Positions 7,134-16,442 of a DNA stretch of 59,571 nt are shown here, piece after piece. The DNA is from Halanaerobium saccharolyticum (GTDB lineage Bacteria > Bacillota > Halanaerobiia > Halanaerobiales > Halanaerobiaceae), in the NCBI RefSeq assembly GCF_004362045.1, contig NZ_SNWX01000017.1, forward strand, positions 1 to 59,571. Direction: 5' to 3'. Under the pieces are notes generated by a model that was given only the letters and a program-made list of their open reading frames with translations, was not told where the DNA came from and ran no database searches. The first letter of the stretch is position 1, and each line of letters starts with the position of its first letter. A program made the translations under genes and the position numbers.

Positions 7134-8397
7134 AGAGGGATACAGAAATACTTCCATTGGAGTTATTCCAGATGATTGGAAAGTTGAGCGTTTAAGTGAT
7201 GTTGGTAAAGTAACTGGAGGTAATACTCCAAGAAGGAGTACAGATGAGTATTGGGGAGGAGATATTCCCTGGCTTACCCCTTCCCAATTGACTGGGAAAT
7301 TGATTAATGAGATTAGTGAAACTGATGAATATATTACAGAAAAAGGATTTGAAAATAGTTCTGTTAAATTATTACCTCCTGGTACAGTAATTATGAGTAG
7401 CCGTGCTACTATAGGTGAAACAGTTATTAATAAGGTTCCTATGACAACAAATCAGGGATTTGCTAATATAATTTGCGATGAAAATAAAGTTTATAATTAC
7501 TACTTATTATATTTATTACGTTATATTACTCCACGTTTGGAGGCTTTAGCAGGAGGAAGTACTTTTTTGGAGATTAGTAGGACTAATGTTAGAAGTGTAA
7601 ATATTCCTGTTCCTTCTCTACTTGAACAGAAAAAAATAGCTTCAATCCTATCATCAGTAGATAAATCAATAGAAAAAACTAGTGAAATAATTGAGGAAAC
7701 AAAAGAACTGAAAAAAGGATTAATGCAGGAGCTACTTACTAAAGGGATTGGACATAGTGAGTTTAAGGATAGTCAGTTTGGTGAGATTCCTAAGAGTTGG
7801 GAAATTAAAGTGATGAGTTATGCAGCTAAAATTAATCCCAGATATAAAATACCAGAAAAGGAAAAGTATTTATTTTTAGAAATGGATTCAGTTAACGAAC
7901 ATTCTCCTGAAGTAGATGGTTATGAAAGCAGAGAAAAAAGTAGATGTACAAATGTTAAATTTAAAGAAGGTGACGTATTATTTGCTAGAATTACCCCAAG
8001 TACTGAAAATGGTAAAACAGCTTTGATTGAAAATCTTGAAGAGGAAGTTGCTTTTGGATCTACAGAATTAATTGTATTATCACCAAAAAAAGATTTAATA
8101 ACTTCAGATTATATTTATTATCTTTTAAAATGGAGTAAAGTTAGAAATTTAGCTATCTCAATGATGGAAGGTTCTACAGGAAGGCAGCGTGTTCCAAGAG
8201 AAGTTTTTGATGGTGCAATAAAAATACCACTTCCTCAACTAGAAGAACAAAAGAAAATAGCATCAATCCTAACATCAGTAGATGCTAAGATACAGAAAGA
8301 AGAAGAATATAAAGCAAAACTGGAGCGACTTAAAAAAGGTTTAATGCAGAAGCTATTAACAGGAGAGATTAGAGTAAATACAGATATGGAGGTTTAG
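7126..8397 (+). CDS. hsdS: Type I restriction-modification specificity subunit
   Basis: HsdS recognises the bipartite DNA site and docks HsdM and HsdR. Two target recognition domains are visible, each opening with a GxIPxxW-type motif (SIGVIPDDWKVERL near residue 10; FGEIPKSWEIKV near 215) and each followed by a conserved coiled coil: LEQKKIASILSSVDKSIEK and LEEQKKIASILTSVDAKIQK. I start at ATG 7126 because AAGGAG lies 10 bases upstream; the in-frame TTG 7117 is too close to it. The gene overlaps the hsdM stop by eight bases. The two coiled coils are near-identical at DNA level, so domain exchange by homologous recombination is possible. Confidence 0.95.
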   Translation: MVKEGYRNTSIGVIPDDWKVERLSDVGKVTGGNTPRRSTDEYWGGDIPWLTPSQLTGKLINEISETDEYITEKGFENSSVKLLPPGTVIMSSRATIGETVINKVPMTTNQGFANIICDENKVYNYYLLYLLRYITPRLEALAGGSTFLEISRTNVRSVNIPVPSLLEQKKIASILSSVDKSIEKTSEIIEETKELKKGLMQELLTKGIGHSEFKDSQFGEIPKSWEIKVMSYAAKINPRYKIPEKEKYLFLEMDSVNEHSPEVDGYESREKSRCTNVKFKEGDVLFARITPSTENGKTALIENLEEEVAFGSTELIVLSPKKDLITSDYIYYLLKWSKVRNLAISMMEGSTGRQRVPREVFDGAIKIPLPQLEEQKKIASILTSVDAKIQKEEEYKAKLERLKKGLMQKLLTGEIRVNTDMEV

Positions 8398-8400
8398 AAA

Positions 8401-11400
8401 ATGACTGGAAATTGGGATGAGTATAATCAATCAGAAAAACCTGCTTTAGATTTATTGGATACTTTAGGCTATAAAGTCTATGATCAGCTGAATAAAGATT
8501 TCGTAGAGCTGCCGGCAAGAGAATCAGAACACCAGGTGATTTTAATTGAGGAGCTTAAAAGTTCACTTAAAAGAATCAATCCCTGGATCAATGAGAATAA
8601 CTTGAATAAGGCTGTTAACGAGATCAGACCAGCCCGTCTAAAAGCTAACTCCTTGATGGCAGCCAATGAGATCATCTATGATAAGCTAATTAATCATATC
8701 AGTTTACAGCAGGATATAGGTCATGGGAAGAAAAATCAGACTGTTAAGTACATAGATTATGAGAATCTTGATAATAACTCTTTTATAGCAATCAACCAAT
8801 TTCGAGTCAAAGGAAAAGATCCTATTAAACCTGACATAATACTGTTTGTTAATGGTTTACCTCTTGCTGTAATAGAATGCAAAAATAATACAACCTGTGA
8901 TGATCCAGAAGAAAATGCGATAAAACAATTAAGAAGATATCAAAACATTAGAGATGATTATCAGGAAGGTGCAGAAGAACTATTTTACCCCAACCAATTG
9001 CTTGTTGCAGCCTGGGGTGATTCAGCTTCTTCAGCTGCTGTAGGTGCTCCAGCACAGGCTTATAAAGGCTGGAAGGACCCTTATCCCTATACTAAAGACT
9101 CTTTGGCAGAACTACTGGGGAAAGAGCCGACAGGACAGGATATACTTCTTTTCTCACTTTTCAAAAAGAATAGGTTTTTAGATATTATCAGGAACTTTAC
9201 TGTTTTTGAAGATAAGGGTAATGCTAAAATTAAAATGGCCTGCCGCTACCAGCAGTACAGAGCTGTGCAGAAAGCAGTAGAAAGAATAAAGAATGCTGAG
9301 AGTTTAGAAGATAGAAACGGAACTGTCTGGCATACTCAGGGCTCAGGTAAGTCTTTAACCATGCTCTTTTTAGCCCTTAAACTGAGAAGGATGAAGGATA
9401 TTGGCAATCCTACAATGTTGATTGTAACAGATAGAGTTGACCTTGATGAACAGATAAGTGGAACTTTTAAAAAGTGTGGCTTCCCTAATCCAGAAAGAGC
9501 CGGCAGTGTAAAAGACTTAAAAGAGCTTTTATCCTCAGAAGCGGGCAGAACTATTATGACCACTATCCATAAGTTTCAGGAATATGAAAACGAAAAATAT
9601 CCTGTTTTAACTGAAAGAAAGAATGTATTTGTAATGGCTGATGAAGCACACAGAACTCAGTTTAAAGATTTAGCCTCTAATATGAGGAGAGCTTTACCAA
9701 ATGCAGCTTACATAGGTTTTACAGGAACACCAATTGATAAAGAATCAAGAAGCACCTTAAGAACCTTCGGTGATTATATTGATACTTACACTATAGAAGA
9801 ATCAGTTGCAGATAATGCTACACTGCCGATTAAATATGAGAGTAGGCTGGCCGAGTTACATGTAGAGGATAGAACTCTAGATGAAGTCTTTGATCAAACC
9901 TTCCACAGATATTCAGATGAAGAAAAACAGAAGATAAAAGAAAAATACGCTACTGAAAATGATATAGCTGAAGCAAGTTCCAGGATTAAAACTATTGCCC
10001 TGGATATCATTAAACATTATACGGAAAAGATTGCCCCTTTTAAGGCTCAAATAGTGGCCGTAAGCAGACAGGCAGCAGTTAGGTATAAAGAGGCGATTGA
10101 TGAGTTAGATGGTCCAGAAGCGGCTGTATTAATCTCTGGTGGCCATAATGATGAGGGCTTGCTTAAAAAATACAGTGTTGATAATGATCAGAAATCTAGA
10201 ATAGTTGAGAGGTTTAAGAATCCTCACTCTTCACTTAAAATAATCATCGTTTGTGATATGCTCTTGACTGGTTTTGATGCTCCAGTTGAGCAGGTTATGT
10301 ATTTGGATAAGTCTCTGAAAGAACATAACTTGCTGCAGGCTATAGCCCGAGTTAACAGAGTTTATCCTGAGAAGAATTATGGTCTGGTAGTAGATTATTA
10401 TGGAGTCTTTGATAACCTTAAAAAAGCACTGGCTATCTTTAATCCTTCTGATGTGGAAAACGCTGTAACTCCAATTGAAGATGAGAAACCAAGACTGGAA
10501 GCCAATCACAGAGAGGTAATGAAATATTTTAGAAATACAGATATGAATGACCTGGAAGCCTGTATTGAGCTCTTTGAAGATGAAGAGAAGAGAAATGACT
10601 TCAAAAATGACTTTAAGGATTTTGCTAAGAGTATGGATATCATCATGCCTCACCCGATAGCTGATCCTTACAGGGGTGATTTATATAAGCTGAGTAAAAT
10701 TCATACAGCAGTTAGAAATAGGTATCGTGATGACAGTATTGATATCAAAGGTGTGGGAGAAAAGGTTAAAAAACTGATCGATGATCATATCAGAGCAAGC
10801 AGTGTCAGAGTCTTGCATGAGCCAGTATCTATACTTGATGAGAAAGAATTTGAAGAAACTCTAGATGACTTAAAATCTGATAAGGCTAAAGCCAGTGAGA
10901 TGGAGCATGCGATAAAGAAAGAAATTAATGTACAGATGGAAGAAAACCCTGTCTATTATAAAAAACTAAGTGAGCGACTGGAAGAGATCATCGAAAAGAG
11001 AAAAAATAATCAGATGAGTCTTTTAGAACAGATTGGTGAGATGAAGGATATTATTAATGATATGAGAACAGTCCAGTCAAAGGCAGAAAAACTGGGATTA
11101 AACAAGAAAGAGTTTGCCCTCTATGAGCTTCTTTTAAATGAGAGAGAAAAAGAAGAAAAGGGCAAAGTTGCAGAAGAGCCTGGTGAATATACTGCAGGTG
11201 AAGGTAGTAACGAGCCTTATGTAAACAAAACTGTCAAGGAAGTTACTCAGAGTATCTTTAATGACTTAAGTGAATACACTAAGATTGATCTCTGGCGGCA
11301 GAAGACTGAAGTGCTGCAGAAAATGCGAAAAACAACCAAGGTTCATTTGATCAAATATGACGAGTTCAAGCAGAAATATGAGAGTTTAACCAACAAGATA

Positions 11401-11433
11401 ATTAAGCTCTCTCAGAATATATTTATGTTTTAA
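8401..11433 (+). CDS. hsdR: Type I restriction endonuclease subunit
   Basis: HsdR translocates DNA using ATP and cuts it at a distance from the unmethylated site. The N-terminal PD-(D/E)XK nuclease shows PDIILFVNG followed by VIECKN (about residues 143-161). The SF2 helicase motor has Walker A GSGKS near 313, a DEAH box near 413 (ADEAHRTQ), TGTP after it, and a QAIARVNR motif VI. Full length at 1010 residues with no frameshift, so restriction activity is plausible. The start ATG is three bases after the hsdS stop. The C-terminal part is rich in Glu/Lys helices and probably contacts the methylase core. Confidence 0.95.
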   Translation: MTGNWDEYNQSEKPALDLLDTLGYKVYDQLNKDFVELPARESEHQVILIEELKSSLKRINPWINENNLNKAVNEIRPARLKANSLMAANEIIYDKLINHISLQQDIGHGKKNQTVKYIDYENLDNNSFIAINQFRVKGKDPIKPDIILFVNGLPLAVIECKNNTTCDDPEENAIKQLRRYQNIRDDYQEGAEELFYPNQLLVAAWGDSASSAAVGAPAQAYKGWKDPYPYTKDSLAELLGKEPTGQDILLFSLFKKNRFLDIIRNFTVFEDKGNAKIKMACRYQQYRAVQKAVERIKNAESLEDRNGTVWHTQGSGKSLTMLFLALKLRRMKDIGNPTMLIVTDRVDLDEQISGTFKKCGFPNPERAGSVKDLKELLSSEAGRTIMTTIHKFQEYENEKYPVLTERKNVFVMADEAHRTQFKDLASNMRRALPNAAYIGFTGTPIDKESRSTLRTFGDYIDTYTIEESVADNATLPIKYESRLAELHVEDRTLDEVFDQTFHRYSDEEKQKIKEKYATENDIAEASSRIKTIALDIIKHYTEKIAPFKAQIVAVSRQAAVRYKEAIDELDGPEAAVLISGGHNDEGLLKKYSVDNDQKSRIVERFKNPHSSLKIIIVCDMLLTGFDAPVEQVMYLDKSLKEHNLLQAIARVNRVYPEKNYGLVVDYYGVFDNLKKALAIFNPSDVENAVTPIEDEKPRLEANHREVMKYFRNTDMNDLEACIELFEDEEKRNDFKNDFKDFAKSMDIIMPHPIADPYRGDLYKLSKIHTAVRNRYRDDSIDIKGVGEKVKKLIDDHIRASSVRVLHEPVSILDEKEFEETLDDLKSDKAKASEMEHAIKKEINVQMEENPVYYKKLSERLEEIIEKRKNNQMSLLEQIGEMKDIINDMRTVQSKAEKLGLNKKEFALYELLLNEREKEEKGKVAEEPGEYTAGEGSNEPYVNKTVKEVTQSIFNDLSEYTKIDLWRQKTEVLQKMRKTTKVHLIKYDEFKQKYESLTNKIIKLSQNIFMF

Positions 11434-11445
11434 TCGGAGGTAAGA

Positions 11446-12174
11446 ATGCAGCAAATCAAACTGGGAAATACACTAATAAATTATGAAATAATACGCACTA
11501 GACGCAAAACAATGGGGATTATTGTTGATCATGAGAGGAATTTAATAGTCAGATCTCCAAAAAATACAGCAGAAACTAAAATAGAAGAGGTACTAAAGAA
11601 AAAAACTAACTGGATTCTTTCCAAATTAAAGGAAATGGATAAGATTAAGCCGGCACCAAAAGAAAAAGAATTTATGACCGGGGAGAAACTTTCTTATTTA
11701 GGTAGAAGATATAGATTAGAGGTTAATCCGGCAGAAAATTCAAAAGTGGAAGTAAAGCTCTACCAGGGTAAGTTTATTATTGACTATCCAGTGGAACTTG
11801 AAGAGAAAAAAGAACAGCGAAGAGAAAAAATTAGAGTTGCTTTAATTGAATGGTATCGTGAACATGCTAAAGAAAAGATTAATGAGCGAGTGGATAAGTA
11901 TAAGGTTAAGCTTGATGTTGAACCAAATAATGTAGTTGTAAAAAAACAGAAGAAACGTTGGGGCAGCTGCAGCAGTAAAGACAATCTCAACTTTAACTGG
12001 AAGATCATCATGGCACCAATGTCCATCGTGGATTATTTGGTAGTACATGAACTTACGCACCTGATACATGACAATCATTCTAGAGATTTCTGGGCCACGG
12101 TAGCTGCTGTTATACCTGATATTAAAGAAAAGAAAGAGTGGCTAAAAGTTAACGGTAGAAGATTAGACTTTTAG
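11446..12174 (+). CDS. DUF45/YgjP-type zinc metallopeptidase
   Basis: The C-terminal sequence VVHELTHLIHDNHSRDFW contains the HExxH zinc motif with a further His downstream, as in the YgjP/DUF45 (M48-like) family. The KKRWGSCS segment before it is also characteristic. Length (242 residues) is typical and there is no signal peptide or membrane segment, so it is cytoplasmic. It starts 12 bases after hsdR with site CGGAGGTAAG and is surely in the same operon. Such peptidases are often the last gene of type I restriction operons. Their role is not established; control of restriction subunit turnover is a reasonable guess. Confidence 0.88.
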   Translation: MQQIKLGNTLINYEIIRTRRKTMGIIVDHERNLIVRSPKNTAETKIEEVLKKKTNWILSKLKEMDKIKPAPKEKEFMTGEKLSYLGRRYRLEVNPAENSKVEVKLYQGKFIIDYPVELEEKKEQRREKIRVALIEWYREHAKEKINERVDKYKVKLDVEPNNVVVKKQKKRWGSCSSKDNLNFNWKIIMAPMSIVDYLVVHELTHLIHDNHSRDFWATVAAVIPDIKEKKEWLKVNGRRLDF

Positions 12175-12193
12175 AAGATTGAGGAGATGATTT

Positions 12194-13192
12194 ATGAGTC
12201 CGAAAATATATAGTGATATATTTGAAGCTATACGTCATTTTGAATCAAATAGTCCTTTACTAAATTTGAAATCAAAACGTCTTGGCTATATTAGAAGAAA
12301 GCTGTCTTTTAATCTCATGCAAATGCCAAACGGTAAAATGTCTGCTTTACCTAAAAACATGTTTTTTACTTTTTATAGGGGAGAAAATGATAATTACGAT
12401 TCGAGATATCCTTGTAAACCCAGTATTTTTAGAGGTAATCCTACTAGAAAAGATGTAATGATAAATCGGCTCAAAATTATTGACTTCTCCTTAATATTAA
12501 AGACTCATCCCAAAGTTATATTTGCAGAGAATGACGGTATGGATATTCATTATGATGCATTAGCTCAACATTATGAACTTAAGACCGATTTGTTGGACCT
12601 AAGCTCTGATATTGCTGTTGCAGCATTTTTTGCAACACATATTTATAACAGTGAGGAAAGTAGATTTACTCCAAGAACTGAAGGAGTAGGTTGCATTAGA
12701 AGTTATATGGGCCAAGAACTTATAGCTAATGATCTAAATAATATGAAGCTAATTGGATTACAGCCGTTTAAACGGCCTGGTGTTCAATGTGCCTTTGGGA
12801 TAAAACTAGATTACAATGAAGATTTCTCTAATATGTCTAACAAAGTATTATTCAAGCAAAAACTAAAATACAACAAAATGATTAACAGTTTATTCTGTCA
12901 TGATGACTTTAATAAACTTATACCTCCCGAAGATGATGTGAGTGAGATTGCTAAAAATATAAAGAAATCAAAAATAGTTAGCAAAGAAGCAGTCTCTATA
13001 TATTGTGACAAAAATGAAATAAATAAAGAAGATTTAATCAGCGATTTAAGTGAAAATGGTTACAGCATGGTTGACAGCCCAATATATAAATTATCACGCC
13101 AACGGAGAAGGGCAATAAAAAGAAGAATGAAAAAAGATGGGCCTTATGGAGATGCAGAAATAAGATTTAGAGCTTGCTGCTATCCAGAATAA
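12194..13192 (+). CDS. FRG-domain protein
   Basis: The FRG domain takes its name from a conserved FxxxFRG-like motif. Here FYRGE (60-64) and PSIFRG (76-81) are followed by LAQHYELKTDLLDLSSD (123-139) and AVAAFFATH, the conserved pattern of the family. FRG proteins are repeatedly found in phage-defence islands; their biochemical activity is not established. The C-terminal 50 residues are very basic (RQRRRAIKRRMKK), which could bind nucleic acid. It follows the peptidase gene by 19 bases with GAGGAGATG as binding site, so it probably belongs to the same transcript as the type I operon. No membrane segment. Confidence 0.8.
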   Translation: MSPKIYSDIFEAIRHFESNSPLLNLKSKRLGYIRRKLSFNLMQMPNGKMSALPKNMFFTFYRGENDNYDSRYPCKPSIFRGNPTRKDVMINRLKIIDFSLILKTHPKVIFAENDGMDIHYDALAQHYELKTDLLDLSSDIAVAAFFATHIYNSEESRFTPRTEGVGCIRSYMGQELIANDLNNMKLIGLQPFKRPGVQCAFGIKLDYNEDFSNMSNKVLFKQKLKYNKMINSLFCHDDFNKLIPPEDDVSEIAKNIKKSKIVSKEAVSIYCDKNEINKEDLISDLSENGYSMVDSPIYKLSRQRRRAIKRRMKKDGPYGDAEIRFRACCYPE

Positions 13193-13232
13193 AAAGATAA
13201 CTTTGTAGCAATTTGATAAAGGGGGAAGCTTT

Positions 13233-14192
13233 GTGAAGAAATACTTACTAATTATTTTAATTATAGTACTTGCTATAACACTTACTGCCTGTAATAGTGG
13301 AAATGGCCTAACTAATACTGAGGATTCTTTTATTACCGGGACTGTAAGTGTGTTAAAGGATGGAGTTAGCAGCAATTTAAGTAATGTTGTTATAGAAATA
13401 GATAATAAGCAGGAAGTGACAAGTGAGAATGGAAGTTATAAGATTGAGGATTTAGATAGTGGAAAAGCAACAGTAAGAGTACTAAAAGGAGCTTCAAATG
13501 TTAGTTCGAAAGTTGTTTCACAATCAAATGAAGATCAAATAGTTTTATGGGAGAATACTATTAATATAGATGCAGGAGAAAATATAGTTGATATACCTGT
13601 AAACACAATAGCAAGTGTGCTTAAATATTACTCTGAGTTTCATAATAAAGGAGTTTGGCAAATAGCATTTTATGCTAATCCTTTATCTGGGAAAGAAATT
13701 GAGTCTGGTAAAGTAATTGATCCAGATGGGAAAGAATATACTCTGGAGCCTCACTTTGGTTCTCAATGGCATCAATACTGGAATCTAACTGAACCTTTAG
13801 CAGGATACTATACCTATATAGTTGAATTTGCTGATGGAACTCAAGAAGAATTTAAGGCTGAGATTAAACTTTTAGACTTTCAGATAGACTTTCCGAATTT
13901 AAATTACCCTGTTGCTAATCAGGTTATCGATACAGTAGCACCTACTTTTGAATTTGATTATATCCCAGAAACAGACAAAGCTTATCTTAGAATTGAAAAG
14001 AAGTTAGATAATGATGAGTGGGAAAGATTAGACTGGATTACTGTTAATAATGCTCAGGAATATAAAATTAAGGATAATATTTTGGAGGCTGGAAATGATT
14101 ATCGGTGGACTTTACAGACTGTTGTTTCTGCTGATGTATTTCCCTGGAGTGAAGCAAAACCACAATATGAATATTTTACTATCAGCAAATAA
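13233..14192 (+). CDS. Lipoprotein with carboxypeptidase-regulatory-like domain
   Basis: A lipoprotein signal peptide is clear: MKKYLL, a hydrophobic run, then the lipobox LTAC with Cys20 as the lipidated residue. It is therefore anchored on the outer face of the membrane. Residues 35-90 (GTVSVLKDGV ... GSYKIEDLDSGKATVRV) look like a carboxypeptidase regulatory-like beta-sandwich. The C-terminal half resembles fibronectin/Ig-like sandwiches (FPNLNYPVANQ ... APTFEFDY). Start is GTG after GGGGGAAGC. It lies within the same-strand string between the FRG gene and the nuclease-like gene, an unexpected place for a surface protein. Exact function not recognised. Confidence 0.75.
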   Translation: MKKYLLIILIIVLAITLTACNSGNGLTNTEDSFITGTVSVLKDGVSSNLSNVVIEIDNKQEVTSENGSYKIEDLDSGKATVRVLKGASNVSSKVVSQSNEDQIVLWENTINIDAGENIVDIPVNTIASVLKYYSEFHNKGVWQIAFYANPLSGKEIESGKVIDPDGKEYTLEPHFGSQWHQYWNLTEPLAGYYTYIVEFADGTQEEFKAEIKLLDFQIDFPNLNYPVANQVIDTVAPTFEFDYIPETDKAYLRIEKKLDNDEWERLDWITVNNAQEYKIKDNILEAGNDYRWTLQTVVSADVFPWSEAKPQYEYFTISK

Positions 14193-14214
14193 TTTAAAGG
14201 GTGGATGATACTTG

Positions 14215-15201
14215 ATGAATATTTTTACTGCTTTAAGTCAGGGTAAAGGAAGCTTAAATGAGAATAACATGAGTGCTATGCTTTCGTTTCTCATTAACCC
14301 CTATCAGGAACATGGATTAAAAGACACTTTTTTAAAAGAATTCCTTAAGCTTTTAGATGAACTTACTGCAAAAGAACTATTTGAAAATAACAGTGACCTG
14401 CTGAAAAATAAAAATAGCCTTGAAGTAGAAGTTACTCTTGAGTCTCCATATAATTACAAAGGACAAAAACGATATTTAGATATTGAGATTCAGATTTATG
14501 ATGATATGTTTGATCCAGTGACAGCTGAATATGAAACTAAAGAAATTCTAAAAATAGCTGTTGAAAACAAGATAAAGCCTTCTTCTGCTCAAAATGATCA
14601 GTTTAGACAGGAGTATAAGGCTATTAGATCAGAAATTAATAGAACTGAAGATAAGGAAACAAAAGTTTTAATGGTTTTTCTAACCCCTTCTGGTGATTTT
14701 AATTCACTTAAAAAAGAGTTTGATAATTTAATAATTGATCATGAATCAAATGATGATAAGGTTTGGTTAAAGTGGGATGCGGCGGATGATTCAGGTACAC
14801 TTGCAGGATTATTAAAGTCATTACTTAAGAGTGAAGCTAACTTTGAAATTGATCCTATTTCAGATTATGTTAGAAACACCCTTAAAGCCTTTATTCGACA
14901 TATTATTGAGACGAATATTAAATTTACTTCTCCAGAGCGAGTAGCTGATGATTTGGGTGATATTAAAGAGTCTGTAACTGTAGAGCTAAGAGATGGAAAA
15001 TATAGAATTGAAAAGTATGAGAGCAGCTCAATTAAGGTCTATAATCTAAATGAACAGGAATATGAAGTAGCAAAACCATTATTAAGAAAGATAATAAAGG
15101 ATAAAAATTTAGATGTCAGTTTATATTTTGACTCAGGGAATAAAAGAAATACTAGATCACTGGGGAGAAAGGTAATAAAAGCATTGAAAGTAAAGGAATA
15201 A
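14215..15201 (+). CDS. PD-(D/E)XK nuclease superfamily protein
   Basis: Conserved features match the PD-(D/E)XK family with an N-terminal NENNMSAMLSFLINP segment (residues 15-29), a YLDIEIQI strand with Asp89 and Glu91, and then IAVENKI with Glu117 and Lys119 as the ExK pair. QNDQFRQEY follows, as in this family. Proteins of this type are usually annotated as hypothetical nucleases and often lie in defence islands. No membrane segment is visible. The in-frame TTG one codon upstream is a weaker start than this ATG, which follows AAAGGGTGG. It sits 22 bases after the lipoprotein and 32 before the membrane protein, so one operon is likely. Confidence 0.75.
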   Translation: MNIFTALSQGKGSLNENNMSAMLSFLINPYQEHGLKDTFLKEFLKLLDELTAKELFENNSDLLKNKNSLEVEVTLESPYNYKGQKRYLDIEIQIYDDMFDPVTAEYETKEILKIAVENKIKPSSAQNDQFRQEYKAIRSEINRTEDKETKVLMVFLTPSGDFNSLKKEFDNLIIDHESNDDKVWLKWDAADDSGTLAGLLKSLLKSEANFEIDPISDYVRNTLKAFIRHIIETNIKFTSPERVADDLGDIKESVTVELRDGKYRIEKYESSSIKVYNLNEQEYEVAKPLLRKIIKDKNLDVSLYFDSGNKRNTRSLGRKVIKALKVKE

Positions 15202-15233
15202 CTAAAGGAGTATTATAACGCAAGGAGGGGTTT

Positions 15234-15713
15234 ATGGAGAATTGGGTACCAGTTGTAGGAACTGTTTCTTCTATAATAGGGACAATTGCTGCAATTATTG
15301 CTGCTTATTATTCATTCAAATCTAGGCCTAAAAAAGTTAAGAATTTAAAGGTTAAAGTTGAAGATATTAACTCTTTGGATGATAAAGATAGGTGGGATGT
15401 CAGTTTTGCTTTTTGTAATGGAGAAGAAAGTTTGATTGCTAGAAATGGAATAGTAGTTGTGGAAACAGAGGGTATTGGCCTTATTAAAGTTAATCCCGTC
15501 CAAGACGCATCGGGTAGATTCGGTGCTCCAAGTGTAGCTTTTGATAATAATTCTTTTAATTATTCTTTTAAAAATCTCAAACCAGAAACAAAACGAATTG
15601 TATCAATAAAATTGGATGCAAAGCCAGGTAATTACCTTTTGCAGTGGCGGGCAAATGGAGAAAATATTAAAAAGATGAGTGATGAAGTAAAACTAAAACT
15701 AAGAAACGATTAG
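15234..15713 (+). CDS. Membrane-anchored protein (159 aa)
   Basis: One N-terminal membrane segment (about residues 6-27, WVPVVGTVSSIIGTIAAIIA) is followed by basic residues (KSRPKKVKN), so the C-terminal domain should face the cytoplasm. That domain alternates short beta strands and is compatible with an immunoglobulin-like sandwich. A good site (AAGGAGGGG) precedes the ATG. The gene is last in the same-strand string running from hsdM. I do not recognise the family. In defence operons, small membrane-anchored proteins of this size are often effectors or sensors, but there is no direct sign of either here. Confidence 0.65.
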   Translation: MENWVPVVGTVSSIIGTIAAIIAAYYSFKSRPKKVKNLKVKVEDINSLDDKDRWDVSFAFCNGEESLIARNGIVVVETEGIGLIKVNPVQDASGRFGAPSVAFDNNSFNYSFKNLKPETKRIVSIKLDAKPGNYLLQWRANGENIKKMSDEVKLKLRND

Positions 15714-15896
15714 ATGATCAATTCACCACAATAGTTAATAAGGTGAGTTGATATTTGTGGTCTTTATCACTGTTATAGCAACCTTAGCGGCGGTGGAGGC
15801 CTAATATTTTACTTATGAACTCACTTCAATAGATGTCTATACTGTGTTAAATGAGCTTTTATGTATCTTAAACAAATCAGAGAGGGGACTAAAATA

Positions 15897-16442
15897 ATGA
15901 AAAAAGTTGAGCCGATCAGAGATAAGGAATTAATTGAGGAGATTAAACGCCTATTGCTGATGGATAATTACAGAAATTACCTGCTTTTTGTGCTCGGAAT
16001 TAATACTGGCCTTAGAATTGGAGACATGCTGCAACTAAAAGTTTCTGATGTAAGGAATAAGACACACATCCAGATCAAAGAACAGAAGACTCAAAAGTCA
16101 AAGAAGTTCTTTATTAATGGTGCATTGCGAGATGCTTTAGATCAATACATTAAAAACATGGCTGATCATGAGTACCTCTTTCAGAGTAGAAATGGGACCA
16201 ACAAACCGATCACTAGAAGTCAGGCATATAGAGTGCTAAGTTCTGTAGGTAAAGAAGTTGGTCTGGAATCCATTGGCTGCCATTCCACTCGCAAAACCTT
16301 CGGTTACCACCATTATCAGCAGTACAAAGATGTGGCAATGCTGCAGAAACTTTTTAATCATTCTGCCCCGAGTATTACTTTAGATTATATAGGAGTAAAT
16401 CAGGATTTGATGGATGAATCAATGCGAGAATTCGAACTGTAA
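15897..16442 (+). CDS. Minimal tyrosine recombinase
   Basis: The catalytic set of the tyrosine recombinase family is present: Arg40 (NTGLRIGD), His129-x-x-Arg132 (CHSTRKTFG), His155 (FNHSAPS) and Tyr164. At 181 residues it lacks the N-terminal core-binding domain of XerC or phage integrases, like the short integrase-like proteins found on Firmicutes plasmids and phages. I start at ATG 15897; a 12-codon upstream extension has no ribosome binding site. It could resolve dimers, invert a nearby segment or act on a second attachment site. It is separate from the main integrase near the tRNA. Confidence 0.85.
   Translation: MKKVEPIRDKELIEEIKRLLLMDNYRNYLLFVLGINTGLRIGDMLQLKVSDVRNKTHIQIKEQKTQKSKKFFINGALRDALDQYIKNMADHEYLFQSRNGTNKPITRSQAYRVLSSVGKEVGLESIGCHSTRKTFGYHHYQQYKDVAMLQKLFNHSAPSITLDYIGVNQDLMDESMREFEL

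Noticed and set aside
10231-10653. Long minus-strand frame opposite hsdR
   Set aside because: It is antisense to a clear helicase gene and has no ribosome binding site or recognisable domain.
14215-15201. The PD-(D/E)XK gene as the exonuclease partner of RecT
   Set aside because: Its motifs and N-terminal NENNMSAML segment fit a different group from YqaJ/lambda Exo, and it lies 10 kb away in another operon.
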